Shown here: piece by piece, positions 7,070-16,357 of the stretch
Layout of the letters: each line of letters begins with the position of its first letter
Numbering within the stretch: position 1 is the stretch's first letter
DNA from: JAYEIA01 sp964472505
Lineage (GTDB): Bacteria > Bacteroidota > Bacteroidia > Bacteroidales > JAADGE01
NCBI GenBank assembly: GCA_964472505.1
Contig: CAYYQW010000007.1
Location: 1-64,000 of the forward strand
Length of the DNA: 64,000 bases
Direction: 5' to 3'
Notes under the pieces: generated by a model
Databases searched by the model: none
What the model was told of the DNA's origin: nothing
Seen by the model: only the letters and a program-made list of their open reading frames with translations
Translations under genes and position numbers: made by a program

Positions 7070-7092
7070 GGGAACTTCGGTTCCCTTTTTTT
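7070..7092 (+). terminator. Strong hairpin with T7, against the surrounding genes
   Basis: GGGAAC, a TTCG tetraloop, GTTCCC and then seven T make an ideal intrinsic terminator, but only on the plus strand, where no gene precedes it. On the minus strand, just after the DUF3800 stop, the same hairpin lacks a T tract. It may stop antisense transcription. Confidence 0.65.
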
Positions 7093-7855
7093 ATATTTGT
7101 ACCATAAAATTTTCGTTGTTTTTATAAGTTACTTTTTTATTGACAACATTATCTAAGAACCGGTTGTAATAGAGCCTTCCACCTTTTTTTCGTATATATT
7201 TATTTGGTTCATAATATTGGCGTGCAAAATATGCTACCACATCAACTAATTGATGAAAATACGAATTGTCCGAGCTTCTTAGAACAGGGTCTTCAATAAT
7301 ACCAATCAATTTTAAATTACGACTTCCGCTGCTTTGCATATTTGGTACAGGATTATAATGTCTCATTTTACGCAAAATAGCAGTCAATTTCCCTCCGTCT
7401 GTATTGTCCGACAAAATTATTCCTTTTTCGGCTTGTGTAAAACCTACCGGAAAATTGTTGTGTTGCAAAGTGTTTTCAAAACGTTGAATGAATATCCGCC
7501 ATGTATAATCAAATACATTTTCTTTTCGGTTTGTTTTATTACAAGCCACAGAATAGATGCTGATATCGTTTCGGTCGTTCAAGAATTTGAGGCATTTGCG
7601 CAGAATATCCATTTTATCGTTTTTTGAAATATTTGCTTTCAGTTTAGGATGCCCGTTTATAAATACGGCAGCGTGAATTTCTTCGTTCATCAGCAAACCA
7701 TATCTTTTCTTTAAGTATCTGCGGAAATCAATAATATCATCTAATATTTTTTGCCAATTGGTTTCATGTAAAACAATAGCCGATAATACGAAATAATTGT
7801 TTGGTGAATTTACAACTCCACTATCGCCACTTTCATCTACATAAAGTAAATACAT
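7091..7855 (-). CDS. DUF3800 domain protein
   Basis: 254 residues. It opens with MYLLYVDESGDSG, the signature of DUF3800, an RNase-H-like fold with acidic residues at D7 and E8; GIILSDNTDGGKLTAILRKM and SYFHQLVDVVAYFARQYYEP carry later conserved acids. DUF3800 genes are frequent in phage-defence and mobile islands, and a nuclease function is suspected from the fold. It follows a truncated PD-(D/E)XK fragment (70 bp gap) and precedes the three-Cys gene on the same strand, so the three may have formed one operon. Confidence 0.88.
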   Translation of the reverse strand: MYLLYVDESGDSGVVNSPNNYFVLSAIVLHETNWQKILDDIIDFRRYLKKRYGLLMNEEIHAAVFINGHPKLKANISKNDKMDILRKCLKFLNDRNDISIYSVACNKTNRKENVFDYTWRIFIQRFENTLQHNNFPVGFTQAEKGIILSDNTDGGKLTAILRKMRHYNPVPNMQSSGSRNLKLIGIIEDPVLRSSDNSYFHQLVDVVAYFARQYYEPNKYIRKKGGRLYYNRFLDNVVNKKVTYKNNENFMVQI

Positions 7856-7925
7856 ACAATTATTTTCAAAAATAAATTATATTTCTATTAATGCAAACAT
7901 AAGAGAGTTTTTAGACCGAACTTTT

Positions 7926-8138
7926 TTATATCTCAAACTTCGGAATAAATTCATAATCATATATTTGCGGTAAAAGTTTATCATACTTAAATTCAAACAA
8001 GACTTGCGGCGTATATAAATCGTGTCTGTCCGAAGTATCGTAACTGATTTTGAAATGCTTTGCGTAAGCATTTTTTACGTCTTCTTCGGTTTTCGACTTA
8101 TTTAAATTGTTTAGAAATTTTTTGCAATCTTTGTTCAT
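7926..8138 (-). pseudogene. N-terminal fragment of a restriction-like enzyme
   Basis: 70 residues, of which about 54 look like the N-terminal nuclease part of type IIG or related restriction-modification proteins: KTEEDVKNAYAKHFKISYDT, then RHDLYTPQVLFEFKYDK. The spacing D40-x8-E49-x-K51 is a PD-(D/E)XK active site. After FKYDK the sequence leaves the pattern and stops at 7926, far short of the several hundred residues expected. It is most simply a deletion remnant of a defence gene. Confidence 0.6.
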
Positions 8139-8243
8139 CTGTCTGTATATCGGCTTGTTTAATTATCTTAAACGTAAAAATTTCAGTTTTCAAAATTAAA
8201 ACCTTATTTTCGCAGTCAAAAATATAAAAAATAACGAGAGGCA

Positions 8244-11200
8244 ATGAAAAATTTCAGAAAAATAAACCTGCTCACCGGCTGGTTCATGTTCTTAATTGCA
8301 ACCATTACTTATTTCCTGACCATAGAACCGACCACGAGTTTTTGGGATTGTGGCGAATTTATTACAACCGCTTATAAATTAGAAGTAGGCCATCCGCCCG
8401 GGGCACCGTTCTTTATGATTTTAGGACGGTTTTTTACCCTTTTTTCATTTGGTGATGTAAGCTTGGTGCCGGTTATGATAAATGCCATGTCGGCATTGGC
8501 AAGCTCCTTTACTATTTTATTCCTTTTCTGGACGGTTACACATATTGCCAAACGCATCATTGCAAACTCCAATGAAATACTTACTACCGCTCAAACCATT
8601 GCCGTAATGGGCACGGGTGCCGTAGCCGCTTTAAGTTATGCATTCTCCGATACCTTTTGGTTTTCGGCCACCGAAGGCGAGGTATATGCCACCTCATCGC
8701 TGTTCACTGCCGTTGTGTTTTGGGCCATACTAAAATGGGAAAACGAAGCCGACCAAAAATATGCCAACCGCTGGTTAATTCTTATCGCTTATCTCATGGG
8801 GCTTTCAATAGGCGTTCACTTGCTGAACTTGTTGGTTATTCCGGCTATTGTATTTGTGTATTATTTCAAAAAATACGAAATTACAACAAAGGGAATCATT
8901 AAATCAGCTTTAGTTTCCATTGGTATTTTAGCATTTATCATGTACGGAATTATCACCGGTTATGTTATTGTAGGCTCGCAATTTGAGCTGCTGTTTACCA
9001 ATTCATTTGGTCTGCCTTATAAAACAGGTTTTATAACTTACTTGATACTTACGCTGGGTGCAATTGTGTACGGTGTTTATTACACATACAAAAAACAACG
9101 CCCGGTTTGGAATACCATTTTCACTTCACTGCTGGTAATTATTATTGGTTATTCATCTTTTGCGCTTATTTTGATACGTTCATCGGCCGATACGCCCATG
9201 AATCAAAACTCGCCGGATAATGTATTCTCATTTATATCATACTTAAACCGCGACCAGTACGGAGAACATCCCTTGCTGCACGGCCAATATTTTAATGCCC
9301 CCGTAATTGAATACTCGGACGGGAAAGCTGTTTACAAACAAGAAAATGACCGTTACGTAGTAGCCGACCGAAAGCTTGAGCGTGAATTTGATTCGGAATA
9401 CACCACTTTATTTCCGCGCATGTACAGCGACCAGGAAAGCCCGGATCATGTACAGGGATATGCCATGTGGACCGGAAATCCGCAAAGCGAATTTTATAAT
9501 CCGCGTAAAAATCCGGAAACCGGAGAAATCATCACCGACCAATACGGTGATATTATCTTGGATAAATCATCACCGCGGCGCCCGCCTAACTTTTTTGAGA
9601 ATTTGCAATACTTTTTTGCTTACCAAGTAAACCACATGTATATCCGATATTTTATGTGGAACTTTGCCGGCCGACAAAACGACATCCAAAGCCACGGCGG
9701 TATTAAAGACGGAAACTGGATAAGCGGGATTAAATTTCTGGATGAAGTACGTTTGGGCAACCAAGACAAACTGCCTGATTATCAGAAAGAAAACAAAGCG
9801 CGTAATACTTATTTCTTCTTGCCGTTGATACTCGGTATTGTAGGACTCCTGTATATGCTTGGCGCAAATACTGCGGGCAACCGATATTTTTGGATAGTTA
9901 TGCTGTTCTTCTTTTTTACCGGAATAGCCATTGTATTGTATCTGAACCAACCGCCTTACCAGCCGCGTGAGCGAGATTATGCTTATGCCGGCTCATTCTA
10001 TGCATTTGCCATATATATAGGCTTTGCGGTAGCGGCTTTCTATAGTTATTTAAAAACAAAACTCTCCGGCATATCGGCAGCTGCAATTGCTACGGCCATC
10101 GGCTTATTTGTGCCCGCACTTATGGCACATCAAAATTGGGACGATCACGACCGCTCCAACCGATACACAGCGAGAGATTATGCCAAAAACTACCTAAACT
10201 CTTGCGAGAAAGATGCCGTTATTTTCACCAACGGAGATAATGATACTTTCCCGCTTTGGTACGTTCAGGAAGTAGAGGGCTTCAGAACCGATGTACGTGT
10301 TATTAACCTGAGCTATTTCAACACGGCATGGTATATTAACCAAATGCGCCAAAAAGCATACAAATCAGAACCGGTTCCGTTCTCTATGGACACGGCGCAG
10401 TATGATGTTGGTGTGCGTGATATTATTTACGCTTTTGAAAATCCGAATTTATACATTCGCGAGAAATATGAAGCCTCAAAACATAAGTTGGAAGACGAAT
10501 ATAAAGCGATTTTTGAACGATTTACAAACATAACGGAAGCCTCAAATTTTGCAGAGCAGTTCCCGAAAGAAGCACAATCCATCCGTGAAAACGGTCATAA
10601 TTCAACAGACCCGGTAGGCTTTTTCAGGCTCACACGCCGCTTATCTGACGAAGCTTTCACAGAAGAACAAAACTTAAATTTTTCTGTCGATTCCATGACA
10701 GCCCTTCACAAAGAATCGGAGAAATTTCTTCAGAAAATTGCCGAACAACCCCTGCCTTTAGATATTCTGATAAAACATATCGGCAGCGATAAGCAAGAAG
10801 ACAAAACACCCATTCGCGACGGCAGCTTTGTGAATTATCTGCCCACCACAAAAATAATTCTGCCGGTAGATAAGGAAAAAATCAAAGCGCTAAATTATGT
10901 TGCCGAAGAAGATTATGATAAAATTGTTGAAGCCATTAGTTGGGACTTAGGCACATCTTACATAAGAAAAAACCAAATGATGGTGTTAGATTTACTGTCG
11001 GCAAGCAATTGGGAACGTCCGATATACTTTGCCTCCACCGTGGGCCGAAGTCATTATATGAACCTTCAACCTTACTTCCAAACGGAAGGATTGGCCTATA
11101 AAGTGGTACCGATAAAGAACACCACCGGATCCGAAGGCCGAGTAAATACAGACATTCTGTACGATAATCTTATGAATAAATTTGTATGGGGCGGATTAGA

Positions 11201-11771
11201 TAAAAATCCCGAAAAAATTTATTTGGATGAAAATAACCGACGGTTTTTAATGAATTTCAAAAGCGCTTTTAAAGACTTAAGCGATGCACTGATAAGAGAG
11301 AATAAAAATGACTCGGCAAAACAGGTATTGGACCGCTACGCCGGTTTGTTTACCAATGAAATGGCGCCTTACAGTTATTATGACCTCTTGTTGGGAAGTA
11401 ATTATTATAAAATAGAGGAATTTGAAAAAGGCGATTCTATTTTTGATATTAGCTATAACAATGTTATGCAGGAGATTGACTTTTATAACTCGCTTCAGGA
11501 AAAGCATTTAATGAGGATTTCTAAAGATTTCAGCCACAGTCTTTCAATAGCACAACAAGCCATTTCAATCCTGCAAAACTTGGGACAAACTCAAAAAGCC
11601 AATGAATATGCAAGCATGCTGATTGAAAAATTGGACAGCAAGCATCAATTGAAATCCACCATTTTGCAAATGCAAAGCAGCCAAGAACAGTTTTATATGT
11701 GGTATAACAGCCTGCCGGCATATAAACAACACATTGTATCGGTTTATATGCAATTGGAAAAATATTTGTAA
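8244..11771 (+). CDS. DUF2723 membrane protein, GT117-type glycosyltransferase-like
   Basis: 1175 residues. The N-terminus has the DUF2723 motifs TTSFWDCGEFITTAYKLEVG and GHPPGAPFF in the first extracytoplasmic loop, where the Asp-Glu pair would be catalytic in protein O-mannosyltransferase-like enzymes. About ten membrane segments lie between residues 10 and 640, followed by a large C-terminal domain with helical repeats near residues 960-1175. In Bacteroidota these proteins are thought to glycosylate exported proteins using a lipid-linked sugar. The gene stands alone and ends at a strong terminator. Confidence 0.85.
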   Translation: MKNFRKINLLTGWFMFLIATITYFLTIEPTTSFWDCGEFITTAYKLEVGHPPGAPFFMILGRFFTLFSFGDVSLVPVMINAMSALASSFTILFLFWTVTHIAKRIIANSNEILTTAQTIAVMGTGAVAALSYAFSDTFWFSATEGEVYATSSLFTAVVFWAILKWENEADQKYANRWLILIAYLMGLSIGVHLLNLLVIPAIVFVYYFKKYEITTKGIIKSALVSIGILAFIMYGIITGYVIVGSQFELLFTNSFGLPYKTGFITYLILTLGAIVYGVYYTYKKQRPVWNTIFTSLLVIIIGYSSFALILIRSSADTPMNQNSPDNVFSFISYLNRDQYGEHPLLHGQYFNAPVIEYSDGKAVYKQENDRYVVADRKLEREFDSEYTTLFPRMYSDQESPDHVQGYAMWTGNPQSEFYNPRKNPETGEIITDQYGDIILDKSSPRRPPNFFENLQYFFAYQVNHMYIRYFMWNFAGRQNDIQSHGGIKDGNWISGIKFLDEVRLGNQDKLPDYQKENKARNTYFFLPLILGIVGLLYMLGANTAGNRYFWIVMLFFFFTGIAIVLYLNQPPYQPRERDYAYAGSFYAFAIYIGFAVAAFYSYLKTKLSGISAAAIATAIGLFVPALMAHQNWDDHDRSNRYTARDYAKNYLNSCEKDAVIFTNGDNDTFPLWYVQEVEGFRTDVRVINLSYFNTAWYINQMRQKAYKSEPVPFSMDTAQYDVGVRDIIYAFENPNLYIREKYEASKHKLEDEYKAIFERFTNITEASNFAEQFPKEAQSIRENGHNSTDPVGFFRLTRRLSDEAFTEEQNLNFSVDSMTALHKESEKFLQKIAEQPLPLDILIKHIGSDKQEDKTPIRDGSFVNYLPTTKIILPVDKEKIKALNYVAEEDYDKIVEAISWDLGTSYIRKNQMMVLDLLSASNWERPIYFASTVGRSHYMNLQPYFQTEGLAYKVVPIKNTTGSEGRVNTDILYDNLMNKFVWGGLDKNPEKIYLDENNRRFLMNFKSAFKDLSDALIRENKNDSAKQVLDRYAGLFTNEMAPYSYYDLLLGSNYYKIEEFEKGDSIFDISYNNVMQEIDFYNSLQEKHLMRISKDFSHSLSIAQQAISILQNLGQTQKANEYASMLIEKLDSKHQLKSTILQMQSSQEQFYMWYNSLPAYKQHIVSVYMQLEKYL

Positions 11772-11825
11772 AGCTCCAAACCGGTTAAAACTTTAGGCCG
11801 AAAATTTTCTTGCAACTATTCAGAA

Positions 11826-11866
11826 AGACCTTCCGGCATCCGCAGGATCCGGAAGCGTCTTTTTTT
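11826..11866 (+). terminator. Terminator of the DUF2723 gene
   Basis: AGACCTTCCGG pairs with CCGGAAGCGTCT around an 11-nt loop and is followed by T7. The right arm plus the T run (11852-11866) is exactly the 15-bp sequence duplicated at the far end of the mobile element that starts at 11867. Confidence 0.85.
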
Positions 11867-12361
11867 GGTTAAATATTATTTTGAGGTGCTGTTATCTATT
11901 AAATTTTCATTTAAAAACCGGAAATCAAAAAATTATGCTAACTTATCAATGTAAAGCAGCCATGAATGACATTCAATAACCAAGGGCTCTATCCGCAATT
12001 AATTTGAACACCGGTATTGGCAATTATTGTAATTGTATTATATATATTTCAATTGAGATAATTGACATTTTGTATCATTCGGTCGTCTTTTTACCCACCC
12101 GAGAGGGGAATTGGACAGTTTCCGGCATCTACTAAGAGGAAAACAGAACAGATGATGTTCGATATTATATTCCAACAACCGACGGGTTAACCCGTCGGTT
12201 TATGCAGCGATTCCCCTCTCGGGAGGGGCCAGGGGTGGGTTTGGTTTCCGCTGAATTTTCAACCAAAAACACTTTTTTATGTGTTGCGAAAAACCGGAAT
12301 AATTGCACTGATTAGTTACAGATTATGAATTAATCTCAACACCTCAAAATACTATTTAGCC
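11867..12361. mobile_element. Non-autonomous element with terminal inverted repeats, copy A
   Basis: Both ends carry a 24-bp inverted repeat beginning GGYTAAATATTATTTTGAG (11867-11890 and, reversed, 12338-12361). A 15-bp direct duplication, GAAGCGTCTTTTTTT, flanks it (11852-11866 and 12362-12376), so it inserted into the T tract of the preceding terminator. There is no transposase gene inside. A second copy with the same ends is at 39235-39932. Inside lies a separate palindromic element at 12093-12240. Confidence 0.82.
12093..12240. repeat. MITE-like long inverted repeat nested in element A
   Basis: The left end ACCCACCCGAGAGGGGAAT matches the inverse of the right end (12211-12240), except that the right arm has 11 extra bases (GGAGGGGCCAG) that the left lacks. 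A perfect 24-bp palindrome sits near the middle at 12177-12200. No coding potential. GC-rich, unlike its surroundings. Confidence 0.7.
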
Positions 12362-12430
12362 GAAGCGTCTTTTTTTATAATGTATATTTTCTCGGTCTTT
12401 TTTTGTTTTTTAACATTTTTTTAGGTTCTT

Positions 12431-13099
12431 TTGCATTTAATAAATTCTTATACTTTGAAATACAAAAACATCAACGATCTGGTAATAAATCCGCCCGCTC
12501 CCATTACCGGTTTTTTTTCTGATTTTATTTGGAATATTGACACCATAAAAAAAGAGCTTTTCCTTACTTTTGATGACGGCCCTGTGCCCGAGCTCACCGA
12601 AAAAGTACTGGACATACTTGATTTATACAATGCCAAAGCTACATTTTTTAGTGTCGGGCATAATGTAAGAAAATATCCGGAGATATACCGTGAGATTCTG
12701 ATTCGCGGACATGCTACGGGCAATCACACCTACAATCATTTAAACGGCTACAAAACCAACACCAAAGAATATTTGGCGAATATAAAAAAGGCATCCGAAT
12801 ACATAAAAAGCCCGCTCTTTAGGCCGCCTTACGGAAAAATTACCGCCAAACAATGGTTTGCCATAAAAAAACACTACAAGCTTGTGCTGTGGAATGTACT
12901 TTCGCAAGATTATTCACAAACCACCGAGCCCGACCAATGCAGCGAAAATGTTATGCGTTTTGCAAAACCGGGTTCCATAATTGTTTTTCATGACAATTAC
13001 AAAGCTGAAAAAAATATGCTGGCTGCCCTAACCAATACGCTTATTCATTATACAAAAGAAGGCTGGCGATTTAAAAAAATTGAGCACGAAACCTTATAG
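12431..13099 (+). CDS. Polysaccharide deacetylase (NodB-type)
   Basis: About 220 residues, a single NodB domain. Metal and catalytic motifs are visible: LFLTFDDGPVPELT (catalytic base Asp and metal Asp), GHATGNHTYNHLNG (the two metal His), FRPPYGKI and IIVFHDN (last motif with His). It removes N- or O-acetyl groups from peptidoglycan or another envelope polysaccharide. There is no ATG before the domain; TTG at 12431 or TTG at 12455 must start it, since a stop lies at 12422. No clear signal peptide. It lies just beyond element A, so its original promoter may have been displaced. Confidence 0.85.
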   Translation: MHLINSYTLKYKNINDLVINPPAPITGFFSDFIWNIDTIKKELFLTFDDGPVPELTEKVLDILDLYNAKATFFSVGHNVRKYPEIYREILIRGHATGNHTYNHLNGYKTNTKEYLANIKKASEYIKSPLFRPPYGKITAKQWFAIKKHYKLVLWNVLSQDYSQTTEPDQCSENVMRFAKPGSIIVFHDNYKAEKNMLAALTNTLIHYTKEGWRFKKIEHETL

Positions 13100-13114
13100 C
13101 GACTGTATAAAACG

Positions 13115-13147
13115 AAAGACCCGACGAATTTGTCGGGTCTTTTTTTT
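13115..13147 (+). terminator. Terminator of the deacetylase
   Basis: AAAGACCCGAC pairs with GTCGGGTCTTT around a 6-nt loop and is followed by a T run to 13147. Confidence 0.85.
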
Positions 13148-13158
13148 ATTTTTCATTC

Positions 13159-13227
13159 TGACGGACGTTCAAAAGTCCGAAAAGGACGTTTTGAAGTCCT
13201 TAGCTTTCACGTTTTGAAGTCCTTATC
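13159..13227. repeat. REP-like units, distant copy of the RAYT-associated family
   Basis: GGACGTTCAAAAGTCC, GGACGTTTTGAAGTCC and a partial third unit ACGTTTTGAAGTCC are the same half-palindromes that flank the RAYT gene at 22616. They lie in the convergent gap between the deacetylase and the TonB receptor. Confidence 0.85.
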
Positions 13228-13230
13228 CTT

Positions 13231-15957
13231 CTAATAAGTAAAACGTAAGCCTACATTAAATGTGCGCGGCATACCGAGAAATACTTCGGCGGCATCTGCA
13301 CTATGCGGGTTTACAATGTCTCCGTCAACACTATATGAATTGTATCTACTGTTATCTACCGCATCTTGAATATAGATTTCGTCCAATACGTTAAAAACAT
13401 GGCCAAACACTTCAATACCCAAATCGCCTTTAAGCGGAAGTTGGTATGAAAGGTGGGCATCCATAATTCCGAAAGCCGGCACTTGCCATACCTGCTCATC
13501 ATCAGCTTCATCGGTACGGGTTGTGGGATCCCAATCGGCAAAATAATTGGTATTATAACGGTAATCGGCTTGTATGCGAAGTCCTGTAATCGGGCGTATA
13601 ATAGCAGCTACACCTAATTGAGTTTGCGGGGCATCGCCTACTTTTAGGCCGTCCACATAATAATTATATTCTACCTCTTCTTCTCCGCCGCTTTCATAGT
13701 CTTTGTATGTTCCGGTAATATCACTGGTGTAGTTCCAGTTACCGATTGAAGCAATGGCTCCTATGGTAAAAAATTCAACCGGCGTGTAGTCTGCTTCAAT
13801 TTCAAAACCGGAATGTAGTTGGTCTAAGCCTTGTACAAACACAAAACCTTCAGAACCGTCTTGATTTACGATACCAAAATTCAAAGTACGGTTTTTCCAG
13901 CTTGTGTAATAATAGTTCGCTTTAATATTCAAACTGTTATCAGGCGTTGAGAATGAAGTACCGATTTCAACCGCTTGAAATTCTTCGTTAAGCGGGTCTT
14001 CTGCTACGGTAGCACTTCGGTCGTCAATAACGGCATCAAAAATAGGCACTTTGGATACTAAACCAAAGTTACCGTAAAAGCTCAGGCCGTCAAGTACTTT
14101 ATAACTCAAACCTCCTTTTATTTGATAACCGGTAATAAAATCGGTTTCACTGGTCAGTTCATTGCCGTCATCCCCTTTTCTGAAATGATTGGTGTATCCG
14201 TATTTAATGCCTGAGGCACCGAGAGTGGCATAAGCTGTCAGCGTACCGTTGGAATATTCTCCCTGTAGGAAAGCACCGCCCCAATCAATGGTATTGGTGA
14301 AATCATAGGCAATTCTGTCGCCCAACTCTTTATTATAGTCGCTTGGTGAGTCAAACTCATTGCCGTCAAAATAGAAGAATTTTCCGCCAAGCAAATCACG
14401 CACTTCTCTAAAATGGAAAACAGTGGCTTTTCTCCAATCCACACCCACTTGAGCTTTAAAATTGTCGCTGAAAAGTATTTGAACTTTAGACAAAGCACCC
14501 ACAGTCCATTGGTTGTTTCGGCTGTTACGCAAAATACCGAAAGCGGTATCGCTTTGTGTATTGTTATTTATGGTTTCATCCCAATTTACAAAACGCGAAG
14601 GGCTTGGAATACCGGCATGATAATTCCAACGCATGCTACCATAAGTTCCGGTTCCGCCGCCGGTACCTCCCGAATAATAAAGCACGGTATATTGTTTTAC
14701 TCTTCGGTTCCATTTGGCATACCAGTTAAGATTTACCAAAGGTTTATGATAAAAATTTTCACGTTCGTTTATAAAGTTTTCAGAATAGCGGTCATGTTCT
14801 TTTCCGTTCCAAAACTGTTTTCCGTCATAACTTGAAGAAACCGGCCCCCAGTTTTCATTATAATAACGCATGCCTTGCGCATCGTCATAATCGGGATAAA
14901 GCACATCCGGATCTGCTTCGGGGAATGCATCTAAAGCGGCTTCATCATAACCTTCTATGTCACGTGCAATATCATGTCCGTAAGCGGCAATGTTTTGTTT
15001 ATAGAGGTTTTGTCCGTGGCGTTGTGGCGCTCCCATGGCAAACAGCTCAAGCTTATGTCGGTCATTGGCTTTGTAGGTTAAGCCGCCGTAATATGCCCAA
15101 GCATCGGTCCATGTAGCATCATATACACCGTCGCCCACTTTACGTACAACACTTACGCTGGCAGCAATTTTATCATTAATCATACCGGTGTGCCCGCTCA
15201 ATGTCGTTTTAAAGAAATTACCCGAGCCGTATTCTACTTTGGCACTGGCACCGGCTGCCATTTCTGCCGGGCTGGTAATAATATTCATGGTACCGCCTAC
15301 CGAAGGTGTGGCGAGATTCACGGCACTCAATCCGCGCTGTACCTGAATGGAAGAGGTAGCATCAGCCAATCCGTCCCAGTTAGACCAATATACCCAGCCG
15401 TTTTCCATATCGTTCATAGGTACACCGTTGATCATAACGGCCACATTGCGTTGGTTAAAACCGCGAATGTTGATGCGTGCATCACCGGCGCCGCCGCCTT
15501 GTTGAGTAGCATATACACCGGGCGTTGAATTCAAAACTAAAGGAATATCACGTGAACCCAGTTGTTCTTCAATCTGCTTCTTGTCAATATCGGAAAAAGC
15601 AACCGGGGTTTCTCGTTCGCGAGCGCGATCGGCCACCACAAAAATCTCCGACAATTCAACTGACTGAAGTTTTAATTCTACATCAATCACATCGGCATCC
15701 ACAGTCTTTTCGACTGTTTCAAAGCCTATGAAAGAAAACACCAACACATTGGCTTCCTGAGGTACCTCAATACGGTACTTTCCTTGTGCATCTGTGGCCG
15801 TGCCGATCGTTGTGTTTTTCACCTGCACGGTAACTCCGGGCAAGGGCTGATCGCTTGAAGCATCAATAACCGTACCGGTAACGGTACTTTGTCCGAAAGC
15901 AAAGATTGATGCGGACATTAAAAGTACCAAAAAAAATACTTTCTTTAAGATTCTCAT
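13231..15957 (-). CDS. TonB-dependent receptor with carboxypeptidase-regulatory-like domain
   Basis: 908 residues. Signal peptide (VFFLVLLMSASIFAFGQ), then a carboxypeptidase-regulatory-like domain at 24-110 (TVTGTVIDASSDQPLPGVTV), a plug domain at about 115-230 (VLNSTPGVYATQQGGGAGDA, RINIRGFNQRNVAVMINGVP) and a 22-strand barrel ending in FNVGLRFTY. Such receptors bring a ligand too large for porins across the outer membrane with TonB energy. No SusD partner follows. It is divergent from, and homologous to, the receptor at 16358 over a 400-bp control region. Substrate unknown. Confidence 0.92.
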   Translation of the reverse strand: MRILKKVFFLVLLMSASIFAFGQSTVTGTVIDASSDQPLPGVTVQVKNTTIGTATDAQGKYRIEVPQEANVLVFSFIGFETVEKTVDADVIDVELKLQSVELSEIFVVADRARERETPVAFSDIDKKQIEEQLGSRDIPLVLNSTPGVYATQQGGGAGDARINIRGFNQRNVAVMINGVPMNDMENGWVYWSNWDGLADATSSIQVQRGLSAVNLATPSVGGTMNIITSPAEMAAGASAKVEYGSGNFFKTTLSGHTGMINDKIAASVSVVRKVGDGVYDATWTDAWAYYGGLTYKANDRHKLELFAMGAPQRHGQNLYKQNIAAYGHDIARDIEGYDEAALDAFPEADPDVLYPDYDDAQGMRYYNENWGPVSSSYDGKQFWNGKEHDRYSENFINERENFYHKPLVNLNWYAKWNRRVKQYTVLYYSGGTGGGTGTYGSMRWNYHAGIPSPSRFVNWDETINNNTQSDTAFGILRNSRNNQWTVGALSKVQILFSDNFKAQVGVDWRKATVFHFREVRDLLGGKFFYFDGNEFDSPSDYNKELGDRIAYDFTNTIDWGGAFLQGEYSNGTLTAYATLGASGIKYGYTNHFRKGDDGNELTSETDFITGYQIKGGLSYKVLDGLSFYGNFGLVSKVPIFDAVIDDRSATVAEDPLNEEFQAVEIGTSFSTPDNSLNIKANYYYTSWKNRTLNFGIVNQDGSEGFVFVQGLDQLHSGFEIEADYTPVEFFTIGAIASIGNWNYTSDITGTYKDYESGGEEEVEYNYYVDGLKVGDAPQTQLGVAAIIRPITGLRIQADYRYNTNYFADWDPTTRTDEADDEQVWQVPAFGIMDAHLSYQLPLKGDLGIEVFGHVFNVLDEIYIQDAVDNSRYNSYSVDGDIVNPHSADAAEVFLGMPRTFNVGLRFTY

Positions 15958-16274
15958 AACAATTTGTTTTAAATTAAGAAATAGTCGATTGCAAAAGTAT
16001 TACAAAAGACGGTTTGGTTTCATTTAGCTAAGTAAAATTAAAGTTAAATTTTCACTATTCTTAACATAACAAAAGTAAAAAAATGAATCGGATAATGTTA
16101 TTTTTTCTAAAAAAAATCTGCTGTACAACACGAGGCTTAGTCAAAAAGCAAACCATCCTGATTATCAGATCGTTGAGTATCTCAAAAACAAGAAATGAAT
16201 CACGAGAAGGTGTAAAGAGCACATTATCAAAAGCCTACCCAATACAGCATTTTTAAAAACCGCCCTAATAAGTA

Positions 16275-16305
16275 TTTGTAATTTGAAATTTTACCGATAA
16301 ATTTG
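16275..16305 (+). promoter_or_regulatory. Promoter of the second TonB receptor
   Basis: TTTG (16275-16278), 19 bp, TAAATTTG (16298-16305), a full match to the Bacteroidota consensus, about 50 bases before the ATG at 16358. The rest of the 400-bp divergent gap (15958-16357) is AT-rich and shows nothing else I can name. Confidence 0.75.
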
Positions 16306-16357
16306 TCGATTACCATAATTTGATCAAAAAATTTTTACATTTTTTAAAAAAAGTCTT

